A stretch of 64,000 nt of DNA. Origin: Panagrolaimus kolymaensis (taxonomy: Eukaryota > Nematoda > Chromadorea > Rhabditida > Panagrolaimidae). Below the pieces are notes generated by a model, which made no database searches, was not told the DNA's origin, and saw only the letters and a list, made by a program, of their open reading frames with translations. The translations under genes and the position numbers were made by a program. The stretch lies in assembly GCA_028622995.1 (NCBI GenBank), contig JAJQJQ010000005.1, positions 7,006,001 to 7,070,000 on the forward strand, read 5' to 3'. Positions 1-11,773 of this stretch are shown here, in pieces; positions within the stretch are counted from its first letter, which is position 1; every line of letters starts with the position of its first letter.

Positions 1-1691
1 ATCGAAGTAAGGCGAGTTTAGCTTGATGATATTCTTCTTCTCGGCGACGGCGTGATTCGTACTCGGTTTCTTCCCAAAATGCAGAAGACGGACGTGAATT
101 TGTCCCTGATTCTGTAACGGAATTAAATTCTTCACCAACTGCTGAATTAGGGGATGTTGTTTCATCGGGAGTTGAAGTTTGTTCTTGCTGGATAAAAGTA
201 AATAAGAATCATAAATAAAAATAAATATTAAATTTTTAAGTTATTCATTGTAACGAAAAAAAATTAAATACATTAATTAAAAATTTTTAGAAGCTTTAAG
301 TTCGTTGCAATAACCTAATAATAATAGAAAACACTAACCCTTACCTTAACAACCCTGTTCCTTAATGCTGACAGCTCGCTTGGAGGGAATTGCGATACCA
401 AAGTGGGAATCGTAGAGTGTCTCCCTCCACTTCGAGTTGAAAATCTCTTCTTTGATGGCGGTGCTTCATCTTTATCTTCAGGTGAGCTTCGTTTAGATCG
501 CGGCTTTGAAGCTGTCGTCGAAGTGGATGGTTCCTTTTCTTGGGATTTAGCTTTCAGTGATTGATCATTCTTAATCAAATTTGTCATCCATTGAGGAAAT
601 TTAACATTATCGACTGTGATATCAGAGAGACGAACTCGATGTTGAGTCCCTCTAATTTTTCGATAAAATAATTCAGCGATGTGACGAATCTTTTCTGATT
701 TGAAAGAATAGGCTGACCGCATGGAACGCCATCGAGCACGAACCTAAAAAAAATAATGGAATAATTGAGGAAAGAGAGAGAAGCACGTGAATTGATCAGG
801 TGGACAGCGAATGAAAAGAAAGAACTTGTTTTTTGTTGTTATTACAATTATGTTTTCGAAAAAGGATCATGGAAAAAGCTTATGTTTAACAAAGGATTCA
901 AAAATCAAGCCTTTGATTTTTGTTGTAGAGAAAAAGAGCAGTGAAATATCAAGCATGGTTGCAACAATATCGCAATAACGCTTTGATTATCTAAAGGTGA
1001 TATAAGAAATAACTCAGGCATTTAGGATCCTATTGTGTGGTACTTTAAAAGAGTTAGAAGCTATCATGCTAGAAGTGGATGGCAACAATAGTCATGGGGT
1101 TCCAAGCGTAAGTTAAATCATAGTCATATTTTTCACGGGCCTACTACCACAAAACCAGTCCATCAACAAACTATTTTACATGACCCCATACAACGTTTGT
1201 TTGATGTATTTACTCAATATCACTGCTGATTTATTACAAAAAATCTGTCTTATCTTTAAGTTCCACCACAAAGTTCAACCACAATCTTTGTTATTTTTTA
1301 CGAAGTAAACAACCCAAACTTTAATTTCATTTTTTTCGTTCTTATTCTCAACCTACTGAGGACTCACCAAAGTGAATAAATGAATAACAATGCTTACCTG
1401 CTCGTCAGTGCGTTCAATACCACCAATTTTGTTACATAATCGTTCACGGATCAATTCCCAAACTTTATTTTTAGCATCCATAGCTGGCCCAGTTGCAGCA
1501 GTATTTGCTAATATACCTTCATGTAATGCAATTAAAAAGCTCATGATTACATTTTCTTCGTCATCAAAATTGATTACACCAGAAGATGATGGCGTAGTAG
1601 TAGTAGCACCAACAAAAGGGGCTGTTGCAGTTGTACCAGATGAAGAGGCTCGATTAGCTGTTGTTTGACTCCGTCGATTCATGATTTTCAT
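1..1691 (-). CDS. Myb/SANT-like DNA-binding protein, 3' end cut by window edge
   Basis: Exons on the minus strand are 1691-1398, 743-345 and 187 down to the window edge, all joined in phase 0. The start is a Met at 1691, just after a pyrimidine-rich TTTTTAG site that could be a trans-splice or cis acceptor. A Ser/Thr/Ala-rich N-terminus leads into a helical region split by the first intron, with KVWELIRERL, then GGIERTDEQV, RARWRSMRSAYSFK. That spacing of Trp, Gly, Arg-Thr and RW resembles Myb/SANT-like (MADF or NAIF1-type) DNA-binding domains. A basic low-complexity stretch (SKPRSKRSSPEDKDEAPPSKKR) suggests nuclear localisation. The last visible exon is acidic and Glu/Arg-rich (RRRREEEYHQAK), probably the start of a coiled coil. 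The 654-bp first intron is long for this window. Family membership is inferred; the reading frame and splice sites are seen directly. Confidence 0.7.
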
Positions 1692-3090
1692 GAGTGAAGG
1701 GCCTAAAAAGGAAAAAAAGAAATCAGAAAAGGGCAAGACAAAATTCGGCAAATCGTCATCCTTCGACAATGACGATCACGGCGAAGTAAATTATTACAGC
1801 TACAATGTATTCATTTTTTTCTCGCTATGCTTAGTATGTAGAAAAAATACGTCGTCACTGCACACACTTTTTTTCTGTTCTTTGACTGACGGACTTCATT
1901 CTAACAAGCAACAAAAAAACTAGTGATGAAGAAGGAGGAGGAAAGCCAAAAAGAAGAACAAACATATATGTTTAAAAAAATCTAAAGCGCGCCAACGCTC
2001 ACAACCACAACCAAGCGTCCTTCCGTAAAGTTAAAATATAAAAAAGTGAAAGAAAGATGGAAAGAAAAAAATAGCTCATGCAAGAAAGAAACAGAAAAAA
2101 AATATGTAAAGGGAGCAAGGCATTACTTCTATAAAAGGCGGGTATATCGTCGTCGTCTTGATTGTTGCAAAAACTCAAGTTAAATATGATGAAGAGTCGA
2201 GCAATGCCTGGTTGGCTATGAAGCTCCGCCTTTCATTATTGAAGCCCTAAGAAGGTTCATTTCAAGCAGAACGAAAAGTAAAGAAATGAAGGAGTGAAAT
2301 ATTATCACGAATAAATCTCATATTTGAATAAATAAACAAGAGAAAATTATTATAAAATTACCATAATTTGATATTAATTTTCAATGAAGAAAAAGGGTTT
2401 ACAATTAGAAGCAAACGCGTCAAAAATTAACATCAAATTAAAAAAATGGTTACTGTAAGATAGCTATTTATGCGTAAAATTTAATTTTGATTAACTAAAA
2501 GCAAAAAAGACTTTAGTTTCCGTTGATTTTTTTTTGTCTCAAGAGATGATCGAACAGAAGAAATAACTTGAGTTTTTATAAACTTCGAAATGCTTCGATT
2601 CGGGTTCACAACAAACGATTCCTACTATGGATATGTCTAAATTTGCTTGTAAGCCAACAATTAACATAGTTTTAGTTTAGAAATTGAAATATTAATTTAA
2701 CAACTTCGTAGTTTAAACCCTACATTGTCTCATAAAATTCAATTCTGCTCTGTATGAATCATAGTCGATGATAGTCGCAAACAGTGCAGCTATCTTTAAA
2801 AATAAGAAAAATCCATAGCAAGAGAGGAAGACAAAATTTACACACGGATAAAAATCTAGAGATACATAAAAGTAATACTTTTATTTATATTAGGCACTAG
2901 CAATCAACGCTTTTAATGGTAAATTTAAAAAAATTAAAAAAGCAACAACTTTGACATTTTTAAATAGCCTTTTTTGACCCTTTTTTTCTTTGTTCGATGG
3001 TAATCAATACTTTTCTTTTTCAATTTTTTTTTCATTCAATAAAAAGTTCTTTTTTTTCGATCCCTCTCAACCACCACCAATATTTGCTAT
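1692..3090. other. Intergenic region with a TATA-like motif
   Basis: No convincing coding exon. A strong TATA-like element, CTATAAAAGGCGGG, lies at about 2129-2142 on the plus strand. It is followed within 60 bp by an ATG that opens only a ten-codon frame. It could be the promoter of an unrecognised non-coding transcript, or of an upstream non-coding or short coding exon of the gene at 3.1 kb. The rest is AT-rich with long A and T runs. Confidence 0.4.
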
Positions 3091-4281
3091 TTGATTGGCT
3101 TCTCAATAATTGTCATCCTTCTTATTTTTATCGCAATTAAAACTACTAATACATCCACAGCAACAGCAACAACAGCATCCGCAACAATAAATTTATTCGA
3201 AAATGTATGCAATGATGCAAAACGAGTGTCACTTTCAAAAATTTTACCACCATTTAAATTTATTCATGGTGGAAATGTTGAAAATTCTTGGAATTCAAGA
3301 GAGATTAAAGCGTTTAAATCGAAGAAAATGGCACAAAATTGGGATATTTTGGCTACTTTTCAAGTGACTGGATTAAATGATACTCTTAAAAATGTTGTGA
3401 AAATGTTCCACGAAGATGGATGTCCAATTTATTTTTTTGGTGGAAATATTCGAGATATGGTTCTTGGTAAAATTGGAGCCGATATTGATGGTTCAGCAAT
3501 GTGTGATCCAAAAAAGATTAAGAGAATATGTCAGAGAAAATATGGAAAAAATAAATGCTTTTCACCTAAACCAAATAGTCGAATTATAAGAATTGGATCA
3601 CAAAAGACAAACATTGAAAGGTAACTCCTACTCTTTTTGGTGAAAAAACTAATAACATAATCTTGTGTAATTACAGAAAAAATGAAATTGTTTCAATTGA
3701 TGTTAGCTCATTTGCTGAAACTTTTGAAGTTTCACCACTTTTTTGGGAATTTTCAATAAATTATGTTGTGTATGATCCATTACGAAACATTCTTTTTGAT
3801 ATGACAGGTGGAGCCATAGATGATCAATGTCATAGAAGATTTGGAATTCCCGTTCCATTCCATCAATGGAAGAATTGGACGAAGAAGGATGGGTTTATAA
3901 AAGTTCTTCGGTAATAAAAAATTTCGAATTAATCTAATCAAAGTTTTGTTGATTTACAGATTTTGGAATTTGAAAGAAAAAGGTTTCATTCCCGAAAGCG
4001 ACTTATTTACTAAATTTATTGTTGAGTCATTGAATGTACTTTTTGATTTCAAAATTGTACAAGAATATTTTTGTTTAAAATTTTATCGAGGATATTTCGA
4101 CAAAGATTATTGCTTTATTCATTCATCAAACAACAGGCATCAAAAAAGAATAAACGAGAAAGCCTTTCACAAATGGGCGAATGAAGTTATCATCCATGAA
4201 AATAATATTCAACTTTACAATAAATTCAAAAAAGCTTTTCAAACTATTAAATTTAAAAAGAAAGTTTATGAACAATTTTAA
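3091..4281 (+). CDS. Membrane-targeted CCA/poly(A)-polymerase-head nucleotidyltransferase-like protein
   Basis: Exons 3091-3620, 3677-3910 and 3960-4281 encode about 361 residues. The N-terminus is strongly hydrophobic (IGFSIIVILLIFIAI), a signal peptide or anchor, then Thr/Ala-rich. At about residues 125-140 is FFGGNIRDMVLGKIGADIDG, which matches the GGxxRD...DxD catalytic signature of class II tRNA nucleotidyltransferases and bacterial-type poly(A) polymerases. Exon 2 continues the fold: SIDVSSFAETFE matches the third-carboxylate strand, and WEFSINYVVYDP is equivalent to the family's RRDFTINAxAYD. The Arg-Arg-Asp of that motif is replaced here. The tail is shorter than in true CCA enzymes. 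No ATG lies between the upstream in-frame stop (3040-3042) and the hydrophobic segment; the frame opens at TTG, so the 5' end is unresolved. Nucleotidyltransferase ancestry is well supported; activity and substrate are unknown. Confidence 0.75.
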
Positions 4282-4851
4282 TTTTTTGATGATAATAATA
4301 TGTAAATCAAAATTAAGCTTTCAATATTTTTTTACATTGAATTGATTTTGTTGTTGCAATAATTGTAAAGAAAATAAAGATTTTTTTAAATTTTTCACGT
4401 GAATACATAATGCAAAACATAAAAAATAATTTTTTATGATTAATTAAAGTAAGGTCCTAAAAAAATATTTTCTAATATGTAAATTAAAGGAATTTTGTTA
4501 TGAAAGTATTATTTAAAAAATCGATTTAAAATATTTTTATTTACTGTATTTTTGTTTATGCCTTTTCTCGGGAAAGAGAAATCAGATGAGTAAACCTTCA
4601 TATTGTGGGATTTCATTCACTAATTTTGATAATAAAACCTAAAGAATGAACCCCCCTCGCTTCACTTACTCACTTTTGTTAGAAAGAAAAGTCTAAGTAA
4701 AGATAAAATTTTTGTTCCTCTCTTAATTTCTATTTGAGAACAAAAAATGCGCCAATCTTTTGTTTCGAATATTTTTTAGCTTTATATTTTTTTCTTCTTC
4801 CCTGGCTTCGTAAACTTTAAAAATATTTTTTCTAGATTTTAACGACAAAAA
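4282..4851. other. Intergenic region
   Basis: AT-rich spacer between two plus-strand genes. An AATAAAG polyadenylation-type signal lies near 4374-4380. A TTTTTTCTAG site at about 4826-4835, 16 bp before the next ATG, could be a trans-splice acceptor. No other gene seen. Confidence 0.4.
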
Positions 4852-7370
4852 ATGAGAGAACCATTAACTTATAAACAAGATTTTACTGTTGGAAATATCA
4901 TTGAATTAGAAGAATCAAGAATCAGCGGGCATGATACAACGATTATCGATCCTTCACTTCGAAGTGAACAATTTCAAGCAACTCGAAGGGTTTGTTTTTA
5001 TCTTTTTTTATAAAAACTTAATTATACTGTAATTGTTTTAGTGGAATATGCTACTCAGTAAATTTTACAAACAAATGCCACAAAAAAATCATCGTCGACA
5101 ATTTTGGAATTATACTGATAGCTTTACGGGTAAAGAAGCTGTTGATTTTCTTCTTGTACTCTTTCCCAAAGTTGTTCCCAATAAACCTTGTGATATGTAT
5201 GGCAATGACATATATACATAAAATAAAGTTAAAAATTTGTAATTTTAGGTCAAACGCAGAGAAATTTATGCAGCTTCTTATGCAAAAGAACCTTGTTGAA
5301 GATGTTAGAAATCCACAATTAAAAACTTTCAATTCAAAGTCTTGCATATATCGGTATGTGATTTTGCTCATAAACAAAGCTTTCAAAATCTTATTTATAT
5401 AGATTTTTAACTGAAAATATCGTCAAAGAGATTGAAGCCACTAAACCTATGAAGCGATCAAACTCTTTGTCAACTATAAAACCAATAACGTTAGTTTTTG
5501 CACCATTTTCCACATTTTATAACATATCCCTTTCGCAGCCAACCAGGAAGATCATCTCAAAAATTGTCATATTCAAAATCAGCTAGACGCTCTTCATCTC
5601 ATTCTAATCTTAATTCAGTTAGTTTCACTTAGTTATTGTTGAAGTGACTATCAGCATTTTTTCAGCTTGTTCAATCTTCCAATATGATTGAATCCAATTC
5701 ATCACATATTAATTGTAAGCCGGAAGCCCATCAGTCAGTCCATGATAAACATGCTTCTTTCTTGAATAAACCTACTCCATCCACCATATATGAAAGTATT
5801 CAAGGGACTCCTCGAATGAATCAACCTCCTTGCAACTCATTTGCTGAAGATAATGACTATGAACGGGCTTGGAAGCAATTGTTAGTTATTTCTTTAAAAA
5901 TTTTTTAATTTATTGTTTTTTTAGTTTGACTAATGTTGTCATTGGTGAAAATATTGTCGAAGTTCTTTCACAAGATATCAAAGGCAAAAACATCAAATGG
6001 AATTGCACAAGGGTTGGAAATAGCGGCGTTGTTATTGTTGAATCAGGTTTTTCCAACTATTTTTCTTTCATTTTTACATTCTCTGTATCTTATAGGCGAT
6101 CTTCAAATGGAGATTAAAAAGGGATTGAAAACTCTAATGACTTGGAGTGCCGATTCTGAAAATGCTCAAAATCAAACAGGAAATATGGTTTTTAACCTTG
6201 TCAATGAGAAAATCGCTTCCATTTCTCCTATCATTCGTTCCTTTGAAGGAAAAAAATTAGCACTTTTATGGCATCATTTTGCTCAAAGAATTGTTGATGA
6301 ACGTCATGATAACCATATTGTTAGAAAAAGTAAGAAAATTTCTGTAGTGAAAACTTTGTAAAATTGCTTTTTCTCTTCAGATTCAACCCCGTTCTTTGGG
6401 TCAACTTGTTCAACAATCTCAACCTCAACTTATGCGTCTTCGATATCTCAACCTGAGATAAAATACATTGATGAATTTGAAACTCCTAATGTTCCAAGAA
6501 ATAGTCGAGCCCAATTTCATCAACATCTTGCCTCTGCCGCTGCTTCCGAATTCAAAATTTCAGCAACTCCCTCTATTATTGGAGAAATTACTTCTAGTCC
6601 GTGTTTTCTTTTATTATTTTTTTTACCCTTCTTCTTTCAGTCCCAGATTTTCGAGCCGCATTACAAGCTGTTCTTCTCAGCTTTCCACCTGCCGTTCGTC
6701 GGACATTACATCTTATTTGTCGCTTTATTAAGAGAATAGGTGCAAATTCTTATCTAAAATTACATGAAACAAAGACAACTTTTGATTATGTAAGCTGTTT
6801 AATTTCCTCTCAACCTTATTAATTTTATTATATTTTTTAGCTTATTGAGCAGCTTGGCCGCCATATCTTTGATTTTACCGCTGGTTATATTAGTGCTAGG
6901 GATGGGATTGCATTGATCCGAATTATGATTGAAAAACAAACAATTCTTTTTTGCCCTTCAACCCATATTATTAAAAATGCCGAGGCCTTTTATAATGCTC
7001 GTCTTCATGTAAGCTTTTATTTATAAAACAATTCAGCAAATGAACAATATAATTATTATAGGGCGCACCGACACCTAAATTAACAACATACTGTCAGCAA
7101 ATCGATGTCAATGAATATACTCTTAATTCCCAAACGAATAATGAACTTCTTTCGCTTTTAGAAAGCATTATTTCAAATGAAAATCTCAGTGAAAGTCAAA
7201 AACGAAAAAAACTTGAAAGTTTTCGAAAAACTTACCCAACCCTTTATGTCTTAAGGTTTCCAGAAGCACCAGCTGACAAAGAAAGACCCAAACGTAGAGC
7301 TACTCCTACGAGAATAATAACCAATGGTATAAGAATGTTAGCTCGTCGTGGCTCCGCTAAACGCATATAA
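4852..7370 (+). CDS. LET-99/DEPDC1-like DEP-domain protein with degenerate RhoGAP-like region
   Basis: Twelve exons: 4852-4989, 5042-5196, 5249-5353, 5403-5489, 5539-5617, 5666-5880, 5925-6046, 6096-6329, 6381-6596, 6641-6789, 6841-7008, 7062-7370; 658 residues. The DEP domain spans about residues 45-135: WNMLLSKFYKQMP, then HRRQFWNYTDSFTGKEAVDFLL, and QLKTFNSKSCIYRF. This matches the DEP of DEPDC1 proteins and C. elegans LET-99, which acts in cortical G-protein signalling and spindle positioning. A Ser-rich linker follows, then a helical region (PDFRAALQAVLLSFPPAVRRTLHL and onward) reminiscent of RhoGAP helices but without a recognisable catalytic Arg finger. The C-terminus is basic. The intron after 6596 starts GTCCGT, a weak donor supported only by phase and its pyrimidine-rich acceptor. 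Family assignment to the DEPDC1/LET-99 group is firm; one-to-one orthology is not. Confidence 0.8.
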
Positions 7371-7661
7371 CAATTTTTCATTTACTTTCTTTGTAAATTA
7401 TTTTTCTGTTAAGCCTTGTCCTTATAATAAATTTCATATGAAAAAGTTAAATAATCTTTTAAAAATTAAAGGAAACCTTTTAAATGATTTGTACCTAAAC
7501 TAAAGCACCTCACATTCATTTCATTAAATTCGGTGTAACTCCCAAATATTCTTTAATTTTTTAAAAACATGAATGAATACATTGAAACAAGAAAAATATT
7601 TTAAAACCTTTATTTATTTTTTCATTAATTCAAGCTAAAAACGTAATAAATTATTGTATTT

Positions 7662-9254
7662 TTATTTTTTCTTTAATTTATTTATTACCTGTTGTGAAAT
7701 AGATCTCGGTATTCTTCCACAATAAAAACCCTGTGATTGTGTGGATACCGTAGATCTTCCAGCAATTCGACTTCCATTTAGATCTTCATAATGTTCCGAT
7801 TCTTCTTCAATTCGATGTAAATGAAATTTTTTATTTGACTGTGCATCTGTTTCAATTGAGCAAGCATCATTGGAAGCTTTTTCTTGAAAAGTATCTAGCG
7901 AATAAACAGCGCCATTTCGAGTTCGAGAATCATCGGATTCTGACGGAATTATAAAACTATCACTGATGGAACCAGTGGTATCAGCTGGAGATTCCAGACC
8001 ACATGAAGATGCTTCAGGTGAGGATAAGCCAGGAGAATCACGACCGGGAATGTATTTACGTGAAGATTTTTCTGAAGGCAATCGAATATTTGCTCGTCGT
8101 TGAGGAATAGGTGCTGAAGGTTCCCATGGTGGAGCTGGTGGTTCATAAAGAGGAGGCTTTTCCTTAAAAAATAATGAACGAAGAAAATGAATTTTTATTG
8201 GATCGAAAATTAAATTAGAAAAAAATGAGACAAACCTTGAAAGGCACATTTTCTTGAATAGGCACTTGAGAATTAAATTGATGAATTCCCGTAGTTTTAA
8301 TGGGAGCTTTTATTGCTGTGCATGAATGCCTAGTGGATACATATGTCTAAAGCTATTTTTCTTTTCCATTTCCTAAACCATAACTCCTCTCACCCTATCA
8401 ATTGATACTAAATCAATATCAGTTCTTTCATCATCATCTTCATCATCAATGCTCACTTCTTCATCCTCTGGAATTGTTGCACAACTTTTTGTCGTTCCAC
8501 CTTCAATTGAAGTTATTCTTGATTCAGGTGTTCCAACAAAATTTTGAACATTTCTTACTGTAAAATATTATAAATTTTCATTCTTAATTTTAGATGAAAA
8601 GTTACTTTGCCGATTATTTGCAGCTGTTAAAGGTACAATTAAAGTTTTTCCTGAATTTGGCCGTCTAGGAAGTGGAGGGGAATCATTTGTTAAAGCATGA
8701 GCAGCTTTTATTAATTGTTGTTTAGTTGGTTTAAATGCACTTTTAACTGGTGGCAAAGGTGGAGTAATATTCGGGGGTTTTAATGATGAAGTGGTCGAAG
8801 TTGGTGAAACTATCAATGGTGTAAGACTTTCAAATTCTTCCAAATTTGCGAACATTAATGCTAATAACCCTCTCTAAAATTTTATAATCAAGAAAACCAC
8901 CAAAATATTTATAAAAGTTTACCCTGTTTTCATTGCCATTCGTTCTACGATATTTGCGTAACATACAGTAACACATACAATAAAAACAGCAACACTGAAA
9001 CGAAATCAAAATTTTAAATTTAATAGACGTTTGTTTTTTATATAATAAACCAAAATGAGGGCTAATTGAGAATTGTTAGTGTAATTGAATAAAGAAAATT
9101 TTTAAAACCTAACCGATGAAATAATTAAACTACTAATAAAAGCAGTAATAACTAAAAATGTTAATGGGTCGATATGAAGATCATTTGCAGCAAACTTCGT
9201 CACCACATTCAATGCATTCTCCCACCAAACAAAATTTTTATTTTTTGATGACAT
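7662..9254 (-). CDS. Single-pass membrane protein with Cys-rich juxtamembrane and proline-rich tail
   Basis: Exons on the minus strand: 9254-9114, 8994-8923, 8873-8606, 8557-8394, 8346-8236 and 8162-7662, giving about 418 residues. A short N-terminus (MSSKNKNFVWW) precedes one hydrophobic segment (LTFLVITAFISSLIISS). Directly after it, CCCFYCMCYCMLRKYRR has six Cys before basic residues, a typical palmitoylated cytoplasmic-border pattern. The tail holds proline-rich patches (PPNITPPLPPVKS; PPLYEPPAPPWEPSAPIP) that could bind SH3 or WW domains, a PPLPRR patch and an acidic stretch. The last exon reads through to a TAA at 7662; an alternative final intron at CAGGTAATA would change only the last few residues. 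I do not recognise the family. An adaptor or receptor-like role at the plasma membrane is inference. Confidence 0.65.
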
Positions 9255-11773
9255 AATAATTTTAAATAACTTTATGAAAGCAGCCAATCAAAAATCAAAT
9301 ATTGTTTGTTTACATGATTTTTTGAAACATGAAAAAAATATTTAGTTTTCACACTAGAGTTTCTTTCAATTTTCTCCCATTTTTTATTTTTGATGGAGGA
9401 TTCAAAGTCAAAGTTGAATGAATGGAAAAAAGACAAGAAAATAGCCCCACAAAATAGAGAGAATGGATAAGTAAAGGTCTCGCGGGATAAAGATTCTTCA
9501 CTTGAAAGTTTGAAGCTTGAAGAAGCAGGCAGCAGCAATGACTTCGACAACACACGCTTCTTCCTTCCTTTTTTCTCCTTCGCGCACGCAACTTTTTTTT
9601 CTTCCAGAAAAAATACTTCTCTTTCAAACTTTTTAAGCTAAAAAACTATTGGATTTCACGGACCATAAACAACCAACGAAAGTGAAAAAGATAATGTTAA
9701 AGGTCATTCATTCATTGGTTTCGATGATGACATTGAGCTGTATGAAGTTCTAAAAATGAAAGCAAAACATGATTATATTCTTAGAAATTTCCAGCTAATC
9801 AAATCAAACTTCTTAAAAGCGAAAATTTAAGGTTTTTGCAAATTTAAAAGCGTTAAAAAAATTTGCTATGTTAAAAGAACAACAATTGCATTTCTTTTTT
9901 AAAGTGGTGAGTGAGAGTTAAAGAAGAAATGCCATCAAAGACTAGCACTAACTGACTAACAGCAAAGGTTTCAAATAACGCATAAAAGGAAATTTAAAAA
10001 AAAAGAAGCTGAAAAAGGGTATACTTTTGTGTGGTCCTTGTATTATATTTACAGCAGCCACAAAAGTGTTCTTAGAAAATTTAAGGCAAAAAAAGATAAA
10101 GAATAAAGTTAGTAAATATTTTTCGAGGGAAATTCTGCTGGATTTATAAACTTTTCAAAAAATGCCATGAGTAAGAAGATCCACAGTCTCAATCATGAAG
10201 CAAAATTAAATAGTGAAAAACATGTATGTAATGTTTGAGTTAATTAAGGATGAAAAATAACCGGATCAATGAAATTAAATAAATGTAAAAAAAATTATGG
10301 TGAAAAAGCAGCCATTTTTGGTACCTAAATATATGAAGAGGTTGTGAAAAAAGTTACAGAAAATGCAAAAGTATGATTTCAGCCAACTTCAATCAAAAGT
10401 TTTTTTTAAACAGTGGCAGAAGAGTTGCGTTTATTCAAACATAATTAATGCAATTGTGCAAAATAAAGGCTTTTAAAGAAAAAGAAAAGAATAGCGAGTA
10501 TCATAAGAATGCAATAAATCTTGTTTTGAAGCTCATAAAGGTTAGGATTACATTATTAAAAAATATTACTAACATGCTATCAAACAAACAAAAAACATCA
10601 TTAATTCGATTAGATTTTCAAGGTAATAAACTCCTCATTTAGAAACCATTTATTCCACCGACTAGTAAAAAAAGCATTATTTATAACATTTTATTTGTTT
10701 TCAAAGAAAAAAGAACGCTTTAGATATAAAAAGGCAGTCAGTCAGTAGCTTTGGAATGAACAACTAATTGCAATTTGAAGGGAGGCAATCAAGAATAAGA
10801 AGGCAATGCGCAATTTTGAGTTTGAAAATTGTTGCGCTTCAATTCTCCTCATATACCATAGAGAAAAAATGTCCCCGAAAAATGGAAGAAGTGTTTTGCA
10901 TCGTTTTTTTATTATTCAAATTTGTCACTTCTTTAAAAGACGACATCGTTTCGTTTAAACAACAACATGAAAAGGCTACAGCATAATATATATTGGCTCG
11001 CCCCTATGCTCTTCCTTGCGCAACTTTGTATATTTGAGAACCGCAACCATAAAACTTTAATCAAGATAAAAGAATCAAAAAAAAACGAAAAAGGAGTCAG
11101 AGTTTGTTATTGTTTGAACAAAAGAAGCTACTAAGAATTTTGAGAAGCAAGAAGCAAAAAAAAAAGAGAACACATCTTCGGCGAAGGTCTTCAAAAAAAG
11201 CTTTAAAACCCGCGACCGAAAGGAGTTACGACAACTCATTTGTCATTTTTGTTGAAGGAGCAAAAAAATGCCAGATGGAACGATAATGTTATTCAGAAAA
11301 CAAAGGAATAAAGGGAGTTTCCTAAATTCACAAAGTTCTTCTCTTTTATGCACGCTTGATTCACATTTTTATTCTTCCTCTTTTTTTTCTTTCTATGTAA
11401 GCCTTTGAAGTAGCAGAAACAATAAGTACTAATAAAACTCAGACTTCGTTTTTTACTTGAAAAAAGATTGAAAAATTGTCGCAATGTGTTTGAAAAATAA
11501 ATAAATCATCATGTCAAAGAGCAAAAAAAATGACTCCTAACTTCCAGTTGGAGCAACTTACAATGGCTTGTTTCATAGTTAAAAAATTAGACATGCCGCT
11601 GAATGAATCGTTTGTTAGGAGGCTAAACATTCAAAAAAATAAGTTAGTTCAATCTTTATTTTAACAGTGCATACGAATAACATAACAAATAACTACAAGA
11701 TAAAATAAACAATGTACAGAAGAAAAGAATACAAGGTAAAAAAATATAACAATAAACAAGTTAAAGATGCTTA
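9255..11773. other. Gene-poor 2.5-kb intergenic region
   Basis: Only short, low-complexity open frames rich in Lys and Phe are present, without splice-supported continuity or recognisable motifs. A TATA-like element followed by tandem CAGT (TATAAAAAGGCAGTCAGTCAG) lies at about 10725-10745. Nothing convincing starts downstream of it: the next frame ends by 10986. The left end is likely the promoter of the minus-strand membrane protein. Confidence 0.4.

Noticed and set aside
9272..9627. Minus-strand open frames rich in Lys, Arg and Cys
   Set aside because: Low-complexity, no domain or splice-supported continuity; likely upstream regulatory sequence of the adjacent gene.
10448..11286. Three short plus-strand open frames of 60-72 codons
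   Set aside because: Composition is Lys-rich noise, starts are inconsistent, and no exon joins keep a frame. Not called.
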